Origin: Glycomyces buryatensis
Lineage (GTDB): Bacteria > Actinomycetota > Actinomycetes > Mycobacteriales > Micromonosporaceae
Direction of reading: 5' to 3'
Assembly (NCBI RefSeq): GCF_004912275.1
Contig: NZ_STGY01000025.1
Coordinates: 62,001-126,000, forward strand
Length of the DNA: 64,000 bases
Positions 1 through 7,813 of the stretch are shown one piece after another. The first letter of the stretch is position 1. The number at the start of each line of letters is the position of its first letter. The notes below the pieces were generated by a model. That model was given only the letters and a program-made list of their open reading frames with translations, had not been told where the DNA came from and searched no databases. A program made the translations under genes and the position numbers.

Positions 1-854
1 CGCACCAGCGCCGCCGCCCCCGACACGATCGCCGACGCGAACGACGTTCCCGTCACCTGCTTGTGCCCGCCCCCGGCCGCCGGAACCGCCAGGTCCGCGC
101 CCGGCGCCGCCAGATCCGTCTCCGAACCCGTCACCGCCGTCGGCCAGCGCTCACCGGTGCGGTCCGAACCAGTCACCGCCAGCACATTGTCGATGCGCGC
201 GGGGAACCAGACCGGCTCCTCCGCCCCGTCCCGGCGCTGATTGCCCGTGCACGCCACCACCAGCACGTCATGCCGGGCCGCATAGTCGATCGCGTCGGCG
301 AACGCCCGCGAGTCGTAATGGCCGCCCAACGACAGATTGATGACGTCGGCGCCGTTGTCCACCGCCCACTCCACGGCTTGACCGACCATCGCTGAATCGT
401 GGTAGCGGTTCTCGTCGTCCAGCACCCGCACCGGCAGGATCTTCGCACCCGGCGCGACCCCCGGATGCCCCGACGACGCCCGCCCCGCGATGAGCCCGGC
501 CACCGCCGTGCCGTGGCCGACCGGGTCGGCCTGAGCGAACGCCCGCTCATAGGCGGGACTCGGATCCGAGCCCAGGGCCAGCAGGCGCGGTTCCTCCCCG
601 GCGTCGGTGTCGACGTAGCTGCGGCCCGGCAGGACCGCCCCGTCCAAGTCGGGGTGACCGGCGTCCACACCGGAGTCGATCACAGCGACCGTCACCCCCG
701 AACCGGTCGACGTCCGCCACGCCTCCTGCGCGCCGATCGCGGCCAAATGCCACGCCGGCGGGGCAGCCGCCAGCGCCGCGGGCGCGTTCAGCAAGAGCGC
801 CAACAGTGTCGAGCAAATCCACGCGATGATCCAGCGTGCGCAGCGGTCCCTCAT
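1..854 (-). CDS. mycP: Mycosin-like subtilisin protease of type VII secretion (3' end outside window)
   Basis: This is a secreted S8 serine protease; the C-terminal part lies beyond position 1. Translated from the ATG at 854 it starts with a basic N-terminus and a hydrophobic signal sequence ending near ALAA. The catalytic triad is visible in order: Asp in VAVIDSGVDAGHPDL (about residue 55), His in VGHGTAVAGLIAG (about residue 100) and Ser in GTSFASA (about residue 270, near the window edge). Spacing and the short N-terminus fit mycosins, the membrane-anchored proteases of ESX/type VII systems, whose C-terminal membrane anchor would lie in the missing part. The divergent neighbour at 1044 has SseB-like domains. 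No EsxA/EccC genes are in view, so the type VII assignment rests on the protease family. A generic subtilisin remains possible. Confidence 0.8.
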   Translation of the reverse strand, partial: MRDRCARWIIAWICSTLLALLLNAPAALAAAPPAWHLAAIGAQEAWRTSTGSGVTVAVIDSGVDAGHPDLDGAVLPGRSYVDTDAGEEPRLLALGSDPSPAYERAFAQADPVGHGTAVAGLIAGRASSGHPGVAPGAKILPVRVLDDENRYHDSAMVGQAVEWAVDNGADVINLSLGGHYDSRAFADAIDYAARHDVLVVACTGNQRRDGAEEPVWFPARIDNVLAVTGSDRTGERWPTAVTGSETDLAAPGADLAVPAAGGGHKQVTGTSFASAIVSGAAALV

Positions 855-1043
855 GAGAACGGGATCGTTACACAGCGCAGCCGCCCGGGCGGGTGAATGA
901 CACGCGCTCGTCTTTATGAATTCGTTATTTTCAGCCTACTGACGGAAACTTGACAATGCCCTCGCGTTACGGTGACGATCGCGAGGGAACGCCGCGTTCA
1001 CTCGACGCTGCCCCATCGCTGACCGGTAGGGGGGAAGGGCTGA

Positions 1044-3539
1044 ATGGAATCGATGTGGGAACCGAGTAACGAGATCGAGCACCGCCTGAGAGAGGCCCTG
1101 CGCGCCGACGACCAGGACGGGTACTTCCGAATACTCTCCCAGATCGAACTCGTGCTTCCACTGTCCTATGAGGATTCAGCGGGCCTGGGCGGCGCCGACA
1201 CGTGGGCCACCTGGACCACCGACGACCGGACGCACATCCTCGCCTTCACCTCCGAGAGCGCCCTCGGCCAGTGCCTTCGCGACAACGCCGGCGCCTCCCG
1301 CCGCGTCGGCTTCGCGACCCTCGCCGAATCCTGGCCCGACGAAGAGTGGTGGCTCGCGGTCAACCCCGGCCTCCCCATCGAGGGCTACCTCCCCGCCTGG
1401 TTCGTCTCCCAAGTCGCCCAAGGCATGACGACCGTCCCGGCCGAGCCCGAACCCGAGGCCGACCACTACGGCACCGACCAGACCTTCGCCACGCTGGCCC
1501 AGTCCGACCCGTTCGCGAACCCGATGGCACCCGCCGCTCCGGCCCGCGAGGGCAGCTTCATGCCCCCGGCCCCGCCGGTCCCCGAGGTCCCGCCCGCGCC
1601 GCGCCGCTCCAAGGACTTGAACAACACGACCGGCCAGCAGTCCACCATCGCCGGTACGACTTCGGCGGGACTGCCGCTGCGCCAGCCGCCGCAGGTCGAG
1701 AGCGAACTGGCCGCCGAGGCCGACGGCCTCGCGACGCCGCCCGTGTCCCCGCCCGCCGCGCCGCACGGCGACGGCTTCGCCCCGCAGTCCGCGCCGCAGG
1801 ACGGCTTCGCCGACCAGCGTTTCGCCTCGCCGCCGACCGGTGACCAGCGTTTCGCTTCGCCGCCGCCCGCCAACGGTTTCAGTGACCAGCGCTTCGCCTC
1901 GCCGCCGCCCAGCGATGGCTTCAGCGACCAGCGCTTCGCCTCACCGCCGCTCGAGAACCGTCCGCCCGAGCAGGGCTTCTCGGGCCAGAGCTTCGCCTCG
2001 CCGCCGCTGGAAGGCCGCCGGCCCGAGCCGGGCCACGGCGAGCAGCAATCGGCGTGGCCCGCCGAGCAGACCCAGTGGCCTGACGCCCCCGACTGGCTGC
2101 GCGACCAGCAGCCCGACGGCATGGGCGAACTGTCGCAGCGCGCTCCGGCCGCCACGGACCTTCCGTCCGATCCCCAACCCGACCAGAGCTCCACCTTCGG
2201 CGCACCGGCCGAGCCGGGGCTTGCGACGGGCGCCCCGTCGGCCGAGTCCTTCACGTCCATGTCCAGCGCTTTCGGGCGCCGCCCCGCCGAACCGGCCCCG
2301 GCCGAGGCTCCCGAGCCCGAACCGCAGCGGGCCGCGCAGCAGGTCGTCGAGCTCACCGGCGAGGACGCCGAGCGCGCGCTCGCCGCGGCCGCCACGTCGG
2401 GCGACACGGCGACGTTCCTGCAGACCCTGTTGTGCACCAGCGTGATCCTGCCGGTGGCCGACCCCGGCGCCATCGCCATCCGGGTCGGCGATCCCGCCTT
2501 CCGGTGGGCCTCCGACATTGTCGACGGCATCCACGGCATCACGATGTACACGACCATCGAGCGCATGGCCGACCGCGTCGGCCCCGACACGCCGCACACG
2601 ACCGTGCCGTTCGGCTGGCTGATCCAGCACTGGCCCGGCGTCGAGTACGCGCTGTACGTCAACCCCGGCACCGAGGTCGGCGCGAACATGTCCGGGCCGG
2701 AGATCGAGCCGCTGCTGAAGTGGGCCGAGTCCCAGGACCTGCTCGCGTTCGCCACGGAGATGGAACGACACCAGGCGGCCGCGGTCCGCGCCGCAGACCC
2801 GGCATCGGTGGTCGCTCCCATCCTGTGGCAGAAGACGATCCCGCACCAGCAGGTGCCGTTCTACCTCGAGCGCGGCTACGACCGGGTGGGCGGCTTCATC
2901 CACCCCGCCGAGGCCGTCGACCACCTGCGGACCCCCGCGCAGCTGTACCTGGCGCTGGGCCTCATCCGCACCTCCGAGGAATTCAGCCCCACGGACGATT
3001 CGGTGCACGTGCTGCGCTGGACCGGCTACCGCACCGACCTGTACCCGGCGGCGGTCGGCGGCAATGACGCGGCCGGTGCCGAGGCGCGCGGCGGCTGGGT
3101 GGTCGAGCCCGGGCCGTTCCGCGGCGACGGCTTCGCGCCGTCCGAATCGCCCGAGGACCGCATCCCCGAGCACAAGGTCGACTCCGTGCGACTGCCGCAG
3201 GGCGCGCAGATCCTGCGGATCGACTCGCGCGGCGAGGTCACCGAGCTCGCCGTCTACGACGCCGACACCCGCGAATGGGCCCCCGCCGACGGCGGCGGAC
3301 CGCGCGCGATCGAGGCCTCCTCCGTTCCCGCGCTCCCGGCCGGACCTTCGGCCGAGACGCCGCCGGCGGGCCCGATGGGCGAGGCGGCCCCCGGTTACGA
3401 CGAAGGCTACGAGGGTTCCGCGCTCGGCGAGGCCTTCGGCGGCGACGCGGGCGGGCACTACGACCTGGTGCGCCCCGCCCCGGAGGACCGGGCGGCGTCC
3501 GTTTTGGACCACCGGGACCGTGAATGGAAGGGGGCCTAG
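1044..3539 (+). CDS. Large SseB-domain protein with FASPP repeats
   Basis: An 831-residue cytosolic-looking protein without signal peptide or membrane segment. Residues about 10-115 form an SseB-like domain (WATW, a hydrophobic beta strand, then NPGLPIEGYLP). A second SseB-like domain spans about 445-560 (VPFGWLIQHWPG, YVNPGTEV). Between them is a Pro/Gln/Ala-rich low-complexity region in which QRFASPP or a close variant recurs five times (about residues 255-325). A third domain (about 590-760) contains HLRTP, a WTGYRTDLYP strand and LPQGAQILRIDSRGEV, and closely resembles part of the protein at 29812-30849. The ATG at 1044 follows a GGGGGGAAGGG ribosome-binding site. The stop at 3539 is 2 nt before the next gene, so the two are probably co-transcribed. 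A role around type VII secretion is inferred from the mycosin next door only. Confidence 0.75.
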   Translation: MESMWEPSNEIEHRLREALRADDQDGYFRILSQIELVLPLSYEDSAGLGGADTWATWTTDDRTHILAFTSESALGQCLRDNAGASRRVGFATLAESWPDEEWWLAVNPGLPIEGYLPAWFVSQVAQGMTTVPAEPEPEADHYGTDQTFATLAQSDPFANPMAPAAPAREGSFMPPAPPVPEVPPAPRRSKDLNNTTGQQSTIAGTTSAGLPLRQPPQVESELAAEADGLATPPVSPPAAPHGDGFAPQSAPQDGFADQRFASPPTGDQRFASPPPANGFSDQRFASPPPSDGFSDQRFASPPLENRPPEQGFSGQSFASPPLEGRRPEPGHGEQQSAWPAEQTQWPDAPDWLRDQQPDGMGELSQRAPAATDLPSDPQPDQSSTFGAPAEPGLATGAPSAESFTSMSSAFGRRPAEPAPAEAPEPEPQRAAQQVVELTGEDAERALAAAATSGDTATFLQTLLCTSVILPVADPGAIAIRVGDPAFRWASDIVDGIHGITMYTTIERMADRVGPDTPHTTVPFGWLIQHWPGVEYALYVNPGTEVGANMSGPEIEPLLKWAESQDLLAFATEMERHQAAAVRAADPASVVAPILWQKTIPHQQVPFYLERGYDRVGGFIHPAEAVDHLRTPAQLYLALGLIRTSEEFSPTDDSVHVLRWTGYRTDLYPAAVGGNDAAGAEARGGWVVEPGPFRGDGFAPSESPEDRIPEHKVDSVRLPQGAQILRIDSRGEVTELAVYDADTREWAPADGGGPRAIEASSVPALPAGPSAETPPAGPMGEAAPGYDEGYEGSALGEAFGGDAGGHYDLVRPAPEDRAASVLDHRDREWKGA
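1806..2010 (+). repeat. In-frame FASPP-coding repeat
   Basis: Within the 1044-3539 gene the DNA coding for (F/G)xxQRFASPP-type units recurs five times with period between about 30 and 55 bp; the phrase cagcgcttcgcctcgccgcc or a near copy marks each unit. The repeats stay in frame and encode a Pro/Ser/Phe-rich spacer between two SseB-like domains. Copy number is likely to vary between strains. Confidence 0.7.
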
Positions 3540-3541
3540 CC

Positions 3542-3904
3542 ATGCGGGACGGCTACATTGCGCGCTGGAACGGCGCCGAATACGACTCCAGCCCCGACGG
3601 CGCACACGTGCGCCTGTACTCGCCGACCGGCGGCGACGGCTTCGTCAAGGTCGCCGACGGACGATTCCGGCGCGGGGTGCCGATCGGCGAGCTCGAGGAC
3701 TTCTTCTACGTCCGCACCGTCTGCACCTGGAGGGGCGAGCCGTTCTTCGTGCTCGGCGACTCGGGGGACTGGATGCGGCTGGAATACCGGGGCGGCCGCA
3801 GCGACGTGGCGATGAGTCTGGGCCTGGAACCCTACGACACCGGCGTGTACCAGATCTGGGCGCCGGCCGGCGAGGTCAACGACACCGCAGAGGAATACTT
3901 CTAG
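3542..3904 (+). CDS. Small conserved protein paired with the SseB-domain gene
   Basis: A 120-residue soluble protein, rich in Trp, Tyr and Gly, with no signal peptide. It contains VPIGELEDFF, a TWRGEPFFVLGDSGDW strand pair and a closing GVYQIWAPAGEV motif. The same order of motifs (VEIG, VVWKG, DADEEW, GVYEKWVSRGEL) is found at the C-terminus of the 29812-30849 protein, so this is a real domain family. The ATG at 3542 is preferred over an in-frame start at 3524 because GGGGG lies 8 nt upstream. It follows the 1044 gene by 2 nt. No known function is recognised. Confidence 0.75.
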   Translation: MRDGYIARWNGAEYDSSPDGAHVRLYSPTGGDGFVKVADGRFRRGVPIGELEDFFYVRTVCTWRGEPFFVLGDSGDWMRLEYRGGRSDVAMSLGLEPYDTGVYQIWAPAGEVNDTAEEYF

Positions 3905-4033
3905 CCTCCGTCGCGAGCGATGCTTCTAGGGGCCTGTCCTGCGGATAGGTCCTTTCTTTCGGGTGTTCCCAGCGCGCCCTCATTCCATGAAATTCTGTCG
4001 AGAGACCGCTTTCCTGCGGGCTCGGTTTTGCTG

Positions 4034-4039
4034 TATGCT
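4034..4039 (+). promoter_or_regulatory. Candidate -10 element of the sugar operon
   Basis: TATGCT lies about 107 bp before the ATG at 4146 and 14 bp before a LacI-type operator, in a locally AT-richer stretch. No convincing -35 hexamer is seen 17 bp upstream (TTCCTG at best), so this is a weak call. Confidence 0.35.
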
Positions 4040-4052
4040 TCAGGAAACCTCA

Positions 4053-4066
4053 AGAAAGCGTTTGCC
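4053..4066 (+). promoter_or_regulatory. LacI/GalR-family operator
   Basis: AGAAAGCGTTTGCC matches all eight fixed positions of the LacI-family core GNAANCGNTTNC, with the usual central CG. It sits between the likely -10 and the first gene of a sugar-catabolism operon, as expected for repression by a LacI-family regulator. No regulator gene of this family is in the window. Confidence 0.5.
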
Positions 4067-4145
4067 TGTAGCTCGGTCGAGCCACTGAGCTCGGCGAACG
4101 CCTGCGGAACCGCACCTTGCTAGCTATTGACTGGAGCATTCCCCT

Positions 4146-5300
4146 ATGGCAGAACGAATCAACGTCGGCATCGCCCTCAACGGCGTGACCGGCCGCATGG
4201 GCTACCGGCAGCACCTGGTGCGGTCGCTGCTGGCCATCCGCGAGCAGGGCGGCGTCGAGCGCGCGGACGGATCGGTCATCTGGCCCGAGCTCACCCTGAT
4301 CGGCCGCAACGCCGACAAGCTCGCCGAGATCGCCGCCCGCCACGGCCTGGACCGCTACACCACCGACCTCGACGAGGCGCTGGCCGACGAGTCCATCAGC
4401 ATCTACTTCGACGCGCTCACCACCCAGCACCGCCTCAGCGCGGTCGGCGCGGCGATCAAGGCCGGCAAGCACGTCTACACCGAGAAGCCCATCGCGACCA
4501 ACCTGGACGATGCGCTCGGCCTGGCGCGGGCCGCCCGCGACGCCGGCGTCAAGAACGGCGCCGTCGCCGACAAGCTGTACCTGCCGGGTCTGCGAAAGCT
4601 CAAGCGCCTCATCGAGTCCGGCTTCTTCGGCCGGGTCCTGTCGGTGCGCGGCGAGTTCGGCTACTGGGTCTTCGAGGGCGACTGGCAGGGCGGCCAGCGT
4701 CCGTCGTGGAACTACCGCGCCGAGGACGGCGGCGGGATGGTGCTCGACATGTTCCCGCACTGGTCCTACCTGTTCGAAGGGACGATCGCGCCGATCAAAT
4801 CGGTGACGGCGCACGTGACCACGCACCTGCCCGAGCGCACCGACGAGGCCGGGAAGCCCTACGCGGCCACCGCCGACGATGCGGCCTACGCGATCTTCGA
4901 GCTCGCCGACGGCACCGTCGTCCAGATGAACTCCTCCTGGTGCACCCGCGTCGACCGCGAGGAACTGGTGGAGTTCCATGTGGACGGCACCGAGGGCAGC
5001 GCGATCGCGGGCCTTCGCAAGTGCCGCGCCCAGCACCGCGCCCACACCCCCAAGCCGGTGTGGAACCCCGACATCGACCAGCCGATCGACTTCCGGTCGC
5101 AGTGGTACCAGGTGCCCGACAACGACGAATTCGACAATGGTTTCAAGCTGCAGTGGGAGGAATTCCTGCTCCACGTGGTGGACGACGCGCCGTGGCACCA
5201 CGACTTCCTGGCCGCCGCCCGCGGCGTGCAGCTGGCCGAGGCCGGCTACCGCTCGGCGCGCGAGGGACGCCGCATCGAGATGGAGGACCTGGAGCTGTGA
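4146..5300 (+). CDS. Gfo/Idh/MocA-family NAD(P)-dependent oxidoreductase
   Basis: A 384-residue cytosolic dehydrogenase. The N-terminal Rossmann fold begins with VGIALNGVTGRMGYRQ, a divergent nucleotide-binding loop. The family motif GKHVYTEKP (about residue 112) carries the EKP lysine typical of sugar and inositol dehydrogenases, followed by the C-terminal alpha/beta domain with a DMFPHW segment. It is the first gene of a three-gene operon: its TGA overlaps the GTG of the next gene (GTGA). Substrate is unknown. The neighbours, an aldolase-like DUF993 protein and a TIM-barrel isomerase, point to stepwise catabolism of a sugar or sugar acid. Confidence 0.88.
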   Translation: MAERINVGIALNGVTGRMGYRQHLVRSLLAIREQGGVERADGSVIWPELTLIGRNADKLAEIAARHGLDRYTTDLDEALADESISIYFDALTTQHRLSAVGAAIKAGKHVYTEKPIATNLDDALGLARAARDAGVKNGAVADKLYLPGLRKLKRLIESGFFGRVLSVRGEFGYWVFEGDWQGGQRPSWNYRAEDGGGMVLDMFPHWSYLFEGTIAPIKSVTAHVTTHLPERTDEAGKPYAATADDAAYAIFELADGTVVQMNSSWCTRVDREELVEFHVDGTEGSAIAGLRKCRAQHRAHTPKPVWNPDIDQPIDFRSQWYQVPDNDEFDNGFKLQWEEFLLHVVDDAPWHHDFLAAARGVQLAEAGYRSAREGRRIEMEDLEL

Positions 5301-6388
5301 GCCGCCAGTTCGACTCCCGCGTCATCTACTCGGCGGCGCACGTCGTCGCCGACCCGCTGGCGGACAACGGCCCCGGACGCCCTGCCACTGTGGACTGGGA
5401 TGCCACCATCGCCTACCGGCGCCACCTGTGGGACCTGGGCCTGGGCGTGGCCGACGCGATGGACACCGCACAGCGGGGCATGGGCCTGGACTGGGCGGCC
5501 ACCAAGGAGCTCATTCGCCGTTCGGCCGAGGCCGCCGGAGCGGGTGACCTGCTCGCCTGCGGGGTGGGCACCGATCAGCTGGGCGCCACACAGACCACAA
5601 TGGATGAGATCAGGTCGACGTACCTCGACCAGCTTTCGGTCGTCGAAGACGCCGGGGCGGGCACGATCCTGATGTGTTCCAGGGCGATGGCGGCGAGCGC
5701 CAAGGGACCGGACGACTACCGGGAGCTGTACGCCGAACTGCTCGGCGAGGTCAGCGGCAAGGCGATCATGCACTGGCTCGGCCCGATGTTCGACCCGGCC
5801 CTGGAGGGCTACTGGGGCTCCAGCGACCTCGAAGAGGCCGCCGACGTCTTCGTGGACATCATCACCGAGAACGCCGCCAAGATCGACGGCATCAAGATGA
5901 GCCTGCTCGACGCCGACGCCGAGATCGCGCTGCGCCGCAGGCTCCCCGAGGGCGTCCGCTGCTACACCGGCGACGACTTCAACTACCCCGAGCTCATCGC
6001 CGGCGACGACCAAGGCCACTCGGACGCGCTGCTCGGCATCTTCGACCCCCTGGCCCCCCTGGCGGCCAAGGCGGCCAAGCGCCTGGACGAGAACGATGTC
6101 GAAGGGTTCCGCGCGATCCTGGACCCGACGGTCCCCCTGGCCCGCAAGGTCTTCGAGGTCCCCACCTTCAACTACAAGACCGGAGTGGTGTTCCTGGCCT
6201 GGCTCGGCGGCCACCAGGACCACTTCAAGATGGTCGGCGGCCTCGAATCCGCCCGCTCCATCGAGCACTTCGGACAGATCTACGACCTCGCGTTGGAGGT
6301 CGGCCTCTTCGCCGACCCGAACCTCGCCGAGGACCGCTTCAACGCCCTCCTCAAGGTCGCGGGCCAGAGCCCGAGGGGGAAGCGATGA
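5297..6388 (+). CDS. DUF993 family protein, DapA-like TIM barrel
   Basis: A 363-residue protein recognisable as DUF993, distant kin of dihydrodipicolinate synthase-type class I aldolases. DGIKMSLLD provides the candidate Schiff-base lysine, and YTGDDFNYPELI follows as in the family. The GTG at 5297 overlaps the upstream stop by 4 nt, and the gene ends in ATGA shared with the downstream start, so the three genes are translationally coupled. A retro-aldol step in the same sugar pathway is inferred from fold and context; the substrate is not known. Confidence 0.85.
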   Translation: MSRQFDSRVIYSAAHVVADPLADNGPGRPATVDWDATIAYRRHLWDLGLGVADAMDTAQRGMGLDWAATKELIRRSAEAAGAGDLLACGVGTDQLGATQTTMDEIRSTYLDQLSVVEDAGAGTILMCSRAMAASAKGPDDYRELYAELLGEVSGKAIMHWLGPMFDPALEGYWGSSDLEEAADVFVDIITENAAKIDGIKMSLLDADAEIALRRRLPEGVRCYTGDDFNYPELIAGDDQGHSDALLGIFDPLAPLAAKAAKRLDENDVEGFRAILDPTVPLARKVFEVPTFNYKTGVVFLAWLGGHQDHFKMVGGLESARSIEHFGQIYDLALEVGLFADPNLAEDRFNALLKVAGQSPRGKR

Positions 6389-7215
6389 CCGACATCCTCG
6401 AGCGTTTCTCCTTCAACCACGCCACGGCGAAGTTCTGGGACCAGCGAGAAGCCATCGACGCGTGCGCACGCACCGGCTCGGCGATCGGCCTGTGGCGCGA
6501 ACCAGTCGCAGAACAGGGCCTAGCCTCCACCGCCGAATACCTACAAGATGCCGGAGTACCGGTCACCAGCCTGTGCAGGGCCGGATTCTTCACCGACCCG
6601 ACCCCCGAGGCGATCGAGGACAATAAGCGGGCGATCGATGAAACGGCCGCCCTGGGCGCACCGACCCTCGTCCTGGTCTCGGGGCCGATCCCCGAGGCCG
6701 GCACGATCGACAGCGCCCGCGAAGGCGTCAAGGAGGCACTGAGCCTCCTGGCCCCCTACGCGATCGAACAAGGCGTGACCCTCGCGATCGAGCCCCTCCA
6801 CCCGATGTTCGCCTCGGACCGCTGCGTGGTGACCACCCTCGCCGAAGCCCTCGACCTGGCCGCCCCCTTCGCCCCCGAAGCGGTCGGCGTCGTGATCGAC
6901 ACCTACCACCTCTGGTGGGACCCCGAGGTCTGGAACGGCATCACCCGAGCCGGCGCCGAGGGCCGCATCGCGTCCTTCCAACTCGCCGACTGGATCACCC
7001 CCCTCCCAGCGGGCGTCCTCACCGGCCGCGGCCAACTCGGCGACGGATGCATCGACATGCGCCGCTACCTGGACGCGGTCGACGCCACCGGCTTCACCGG
7101 CAAGATCGAGGTCGAACTCTTCAACGACGCTCTCTGGGCCCGCCCGGGCCAAGAGGTCTTCGACGAAACCAGGGCCGCCTTCGAGGGCGTCCTCACCAAA
7201 GCAGCACGGGCCTGA
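6385..7215 (+). CDS. Sugar phosphate isomerase/epimerase-like TIM barrel
   Basis: A 276-residue AP-endonuclease-2-type TIM-barrel protein. The divalent-metal ligands of this superfamily can be traced: Glu in AIEPLHP, Asp/His in VIDTYHLWWDP, and a late Glu in KIEVELFN. These enzymes isomerise or epimerise keto-sugars or inositol derivatives. It is the third gene of the operon (ATGA overlap) and is followed 3 bp after its stop by a 17-bp-arm terminator hairpin. Confidence 0.85.
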   Translation: MTDILERFSFNHATAKFWDQREAIDACARTGSAIGLWREPVAEQGLASTAEYLQDAGVPVTSLCRAGFFTDPTPEAIEDNKRAIDETAALGAPTLVLVSGPIPEAGTIDSAREGVKEALSLLAPYAIEQGVTLAIEPLHPMFASDRCVVTTLAEALDLAAPFAPEAVGVVIDTYHLWWDPEVWNGITRAGAEGRIASFQLADWITPLPAGVLTGRGQLGDGCIDMRRYLDAVDATGFTGKIEVELFNDALWARPGQEVFDETRAAFEGVLTKAARA

Positions 7216-7218
7216 CCA

Positions 7219-7270
7219 CCGCGGACGCGGGGCCGTCACGGGGTCAAGACCTTCGGCCCCGCGTCCGCGG
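7219..7270 (+). terminator. Hairpin terminator of the sugar operon
   Basis: CCGCGGACGCGGGGCCG (7219-7235) is exactly complementary to CGGCCCCGCGTCCGCGG (7254-7270), with an 18-nt loop, immediately after the stop codon at 7215. A short ttct follows rather than a long U tract, as is usual in high-GC actinobacteria. Confidence 0.8.
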
Positions 7271-7362
7271 TTCTACTGGTGCCACATAGCTCCAGGAGGG
7301 CCCGCAGCTCATCCTCGGCCCGCTGGCGGTTCTTCTTCCCGGTCCATGCACTGGCCCTGTCG

Positions 7363-7614
7363 TGAGCGGGCCGCCGGATGCGGTCCACTCGCTGGTATGG
7401 CGCGGACGAGTCGCCGGATGCGACTCGCCCGCGCGTCGGTTGGGGCCGTGAACACTGTGGAGTTGTAGGGCGGGCGCACCGGCTGGTTGCCGGTGCGCCC
7501 GCGATTTTCCTCGCGAGTTGCCGGTGCAGGAGCCGCACGCGGAGGCCTCCGCGTGCGATCTTCGGGGGCGGCTCCCGGGATAACCCAATGTTCTTACCGC
7601 CGATCCTGCACTGG
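7363..7614 (+). ncRNA. Structured intergenic element, copy 1 (candidate RNA or DNA-hairpin element)
   Basis: A chain of hairpins. A: 7364-7390, imperfect, loop CGGAT. B: 7400-7434, 8 bp plus 6 bp, loop CGGAT. C: 7470-7482 with 7490-7502, 13 bp perfect. The linker gattttcctcgcgag follows (7503-7517). Then comes a closed domain: P1 7521-7528 with 7607-7614; P2 GGAGCC 7529-7534 with GGCTCC 7570-7575; P3 7535-7556, an 11-bp perfect palindrome. The segment 7564-7603 is nearly identical to 57300-57338 in copy 2, while P1, P3 and the hairpin before the linker differ in sequence but stay fully paired. No protein-coding frame explains this. Strand and whether it acts as RNA are unknown. Confidence 0.5.
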
Positions 7615-7709
7615 CCGACACCAACTCGACTAGCCGGAATTGGTGCCACTACTTCAAAAACACAATCACATCATGCGCACCAAGGACCCACCAAAACTAT
7701 TTTGCCGCC

Positions 7710-7718
7710 TGTGGATAA
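7710..7718 (-). promoter_or_regulatory. Perfect DnaA-box 9-mer
   Basis: TGTGGATAA is the reverse complement of the consensus DnaA box TTATCCACA. A degenerate copy, TGTGGATGG, follows at 7721-7729. Whether DnaA binds here is untested. Confidence 0.45.
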
Positions 7719-7788
7719 CCTGTGGATGGGTCAGAGCAAACGCAGCTCAGCGGCCAATTGGTCAGCGGATGCGGACCGCTTGGGGGCC

Positions 7789-7797
7789 TGTGGATAA
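7789..7797 (-). promoter_or_regulatory. Perfect DnaA-box 9-mer
   Basis: A second TGTGGATAA, starting exactly 79 bp after the first. The same spacing separates the two boxes at 57444 and 57523 behind copy 2 of the structured element. Confidence 0.45.
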
Positions 7798-7813
7798 CTC
7801 CTGGCATCGTCGG

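Larger units (their letters stand above)
7216..7813. other. 598-bp intergenic region
   Basis: The region lies between convergent genes. It holds the operon terminator (7219-7270), the structured element (7363-7614), a 10-bp direct repeat TGCACTGGCC (7347-7356 and 7607-7616), an AT-rich stretch (7620-7705) and two TGTGGATAA boxes (7710 and 7789). I see no credible coding sequence. Confidence 0.7.

Noticed and set aside
1176-1766. Long frames antisense to confirmed genes, here and at 1941-3605, 10860-12524, 45392-47263 and 32808-35630
   Set aside because: They are by-products of high GC content, rich in Arg/Gly/Ala, and lack domains, ribosome-binding sites and conserved starts.
7363-7614. Insertion sequence or MITE explanation for the twin elements
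   Set aside because: No common terminal inverted repeats or target duplications. The stems differ between copies, unlike recent transposition products. It is kept as an alternative only.
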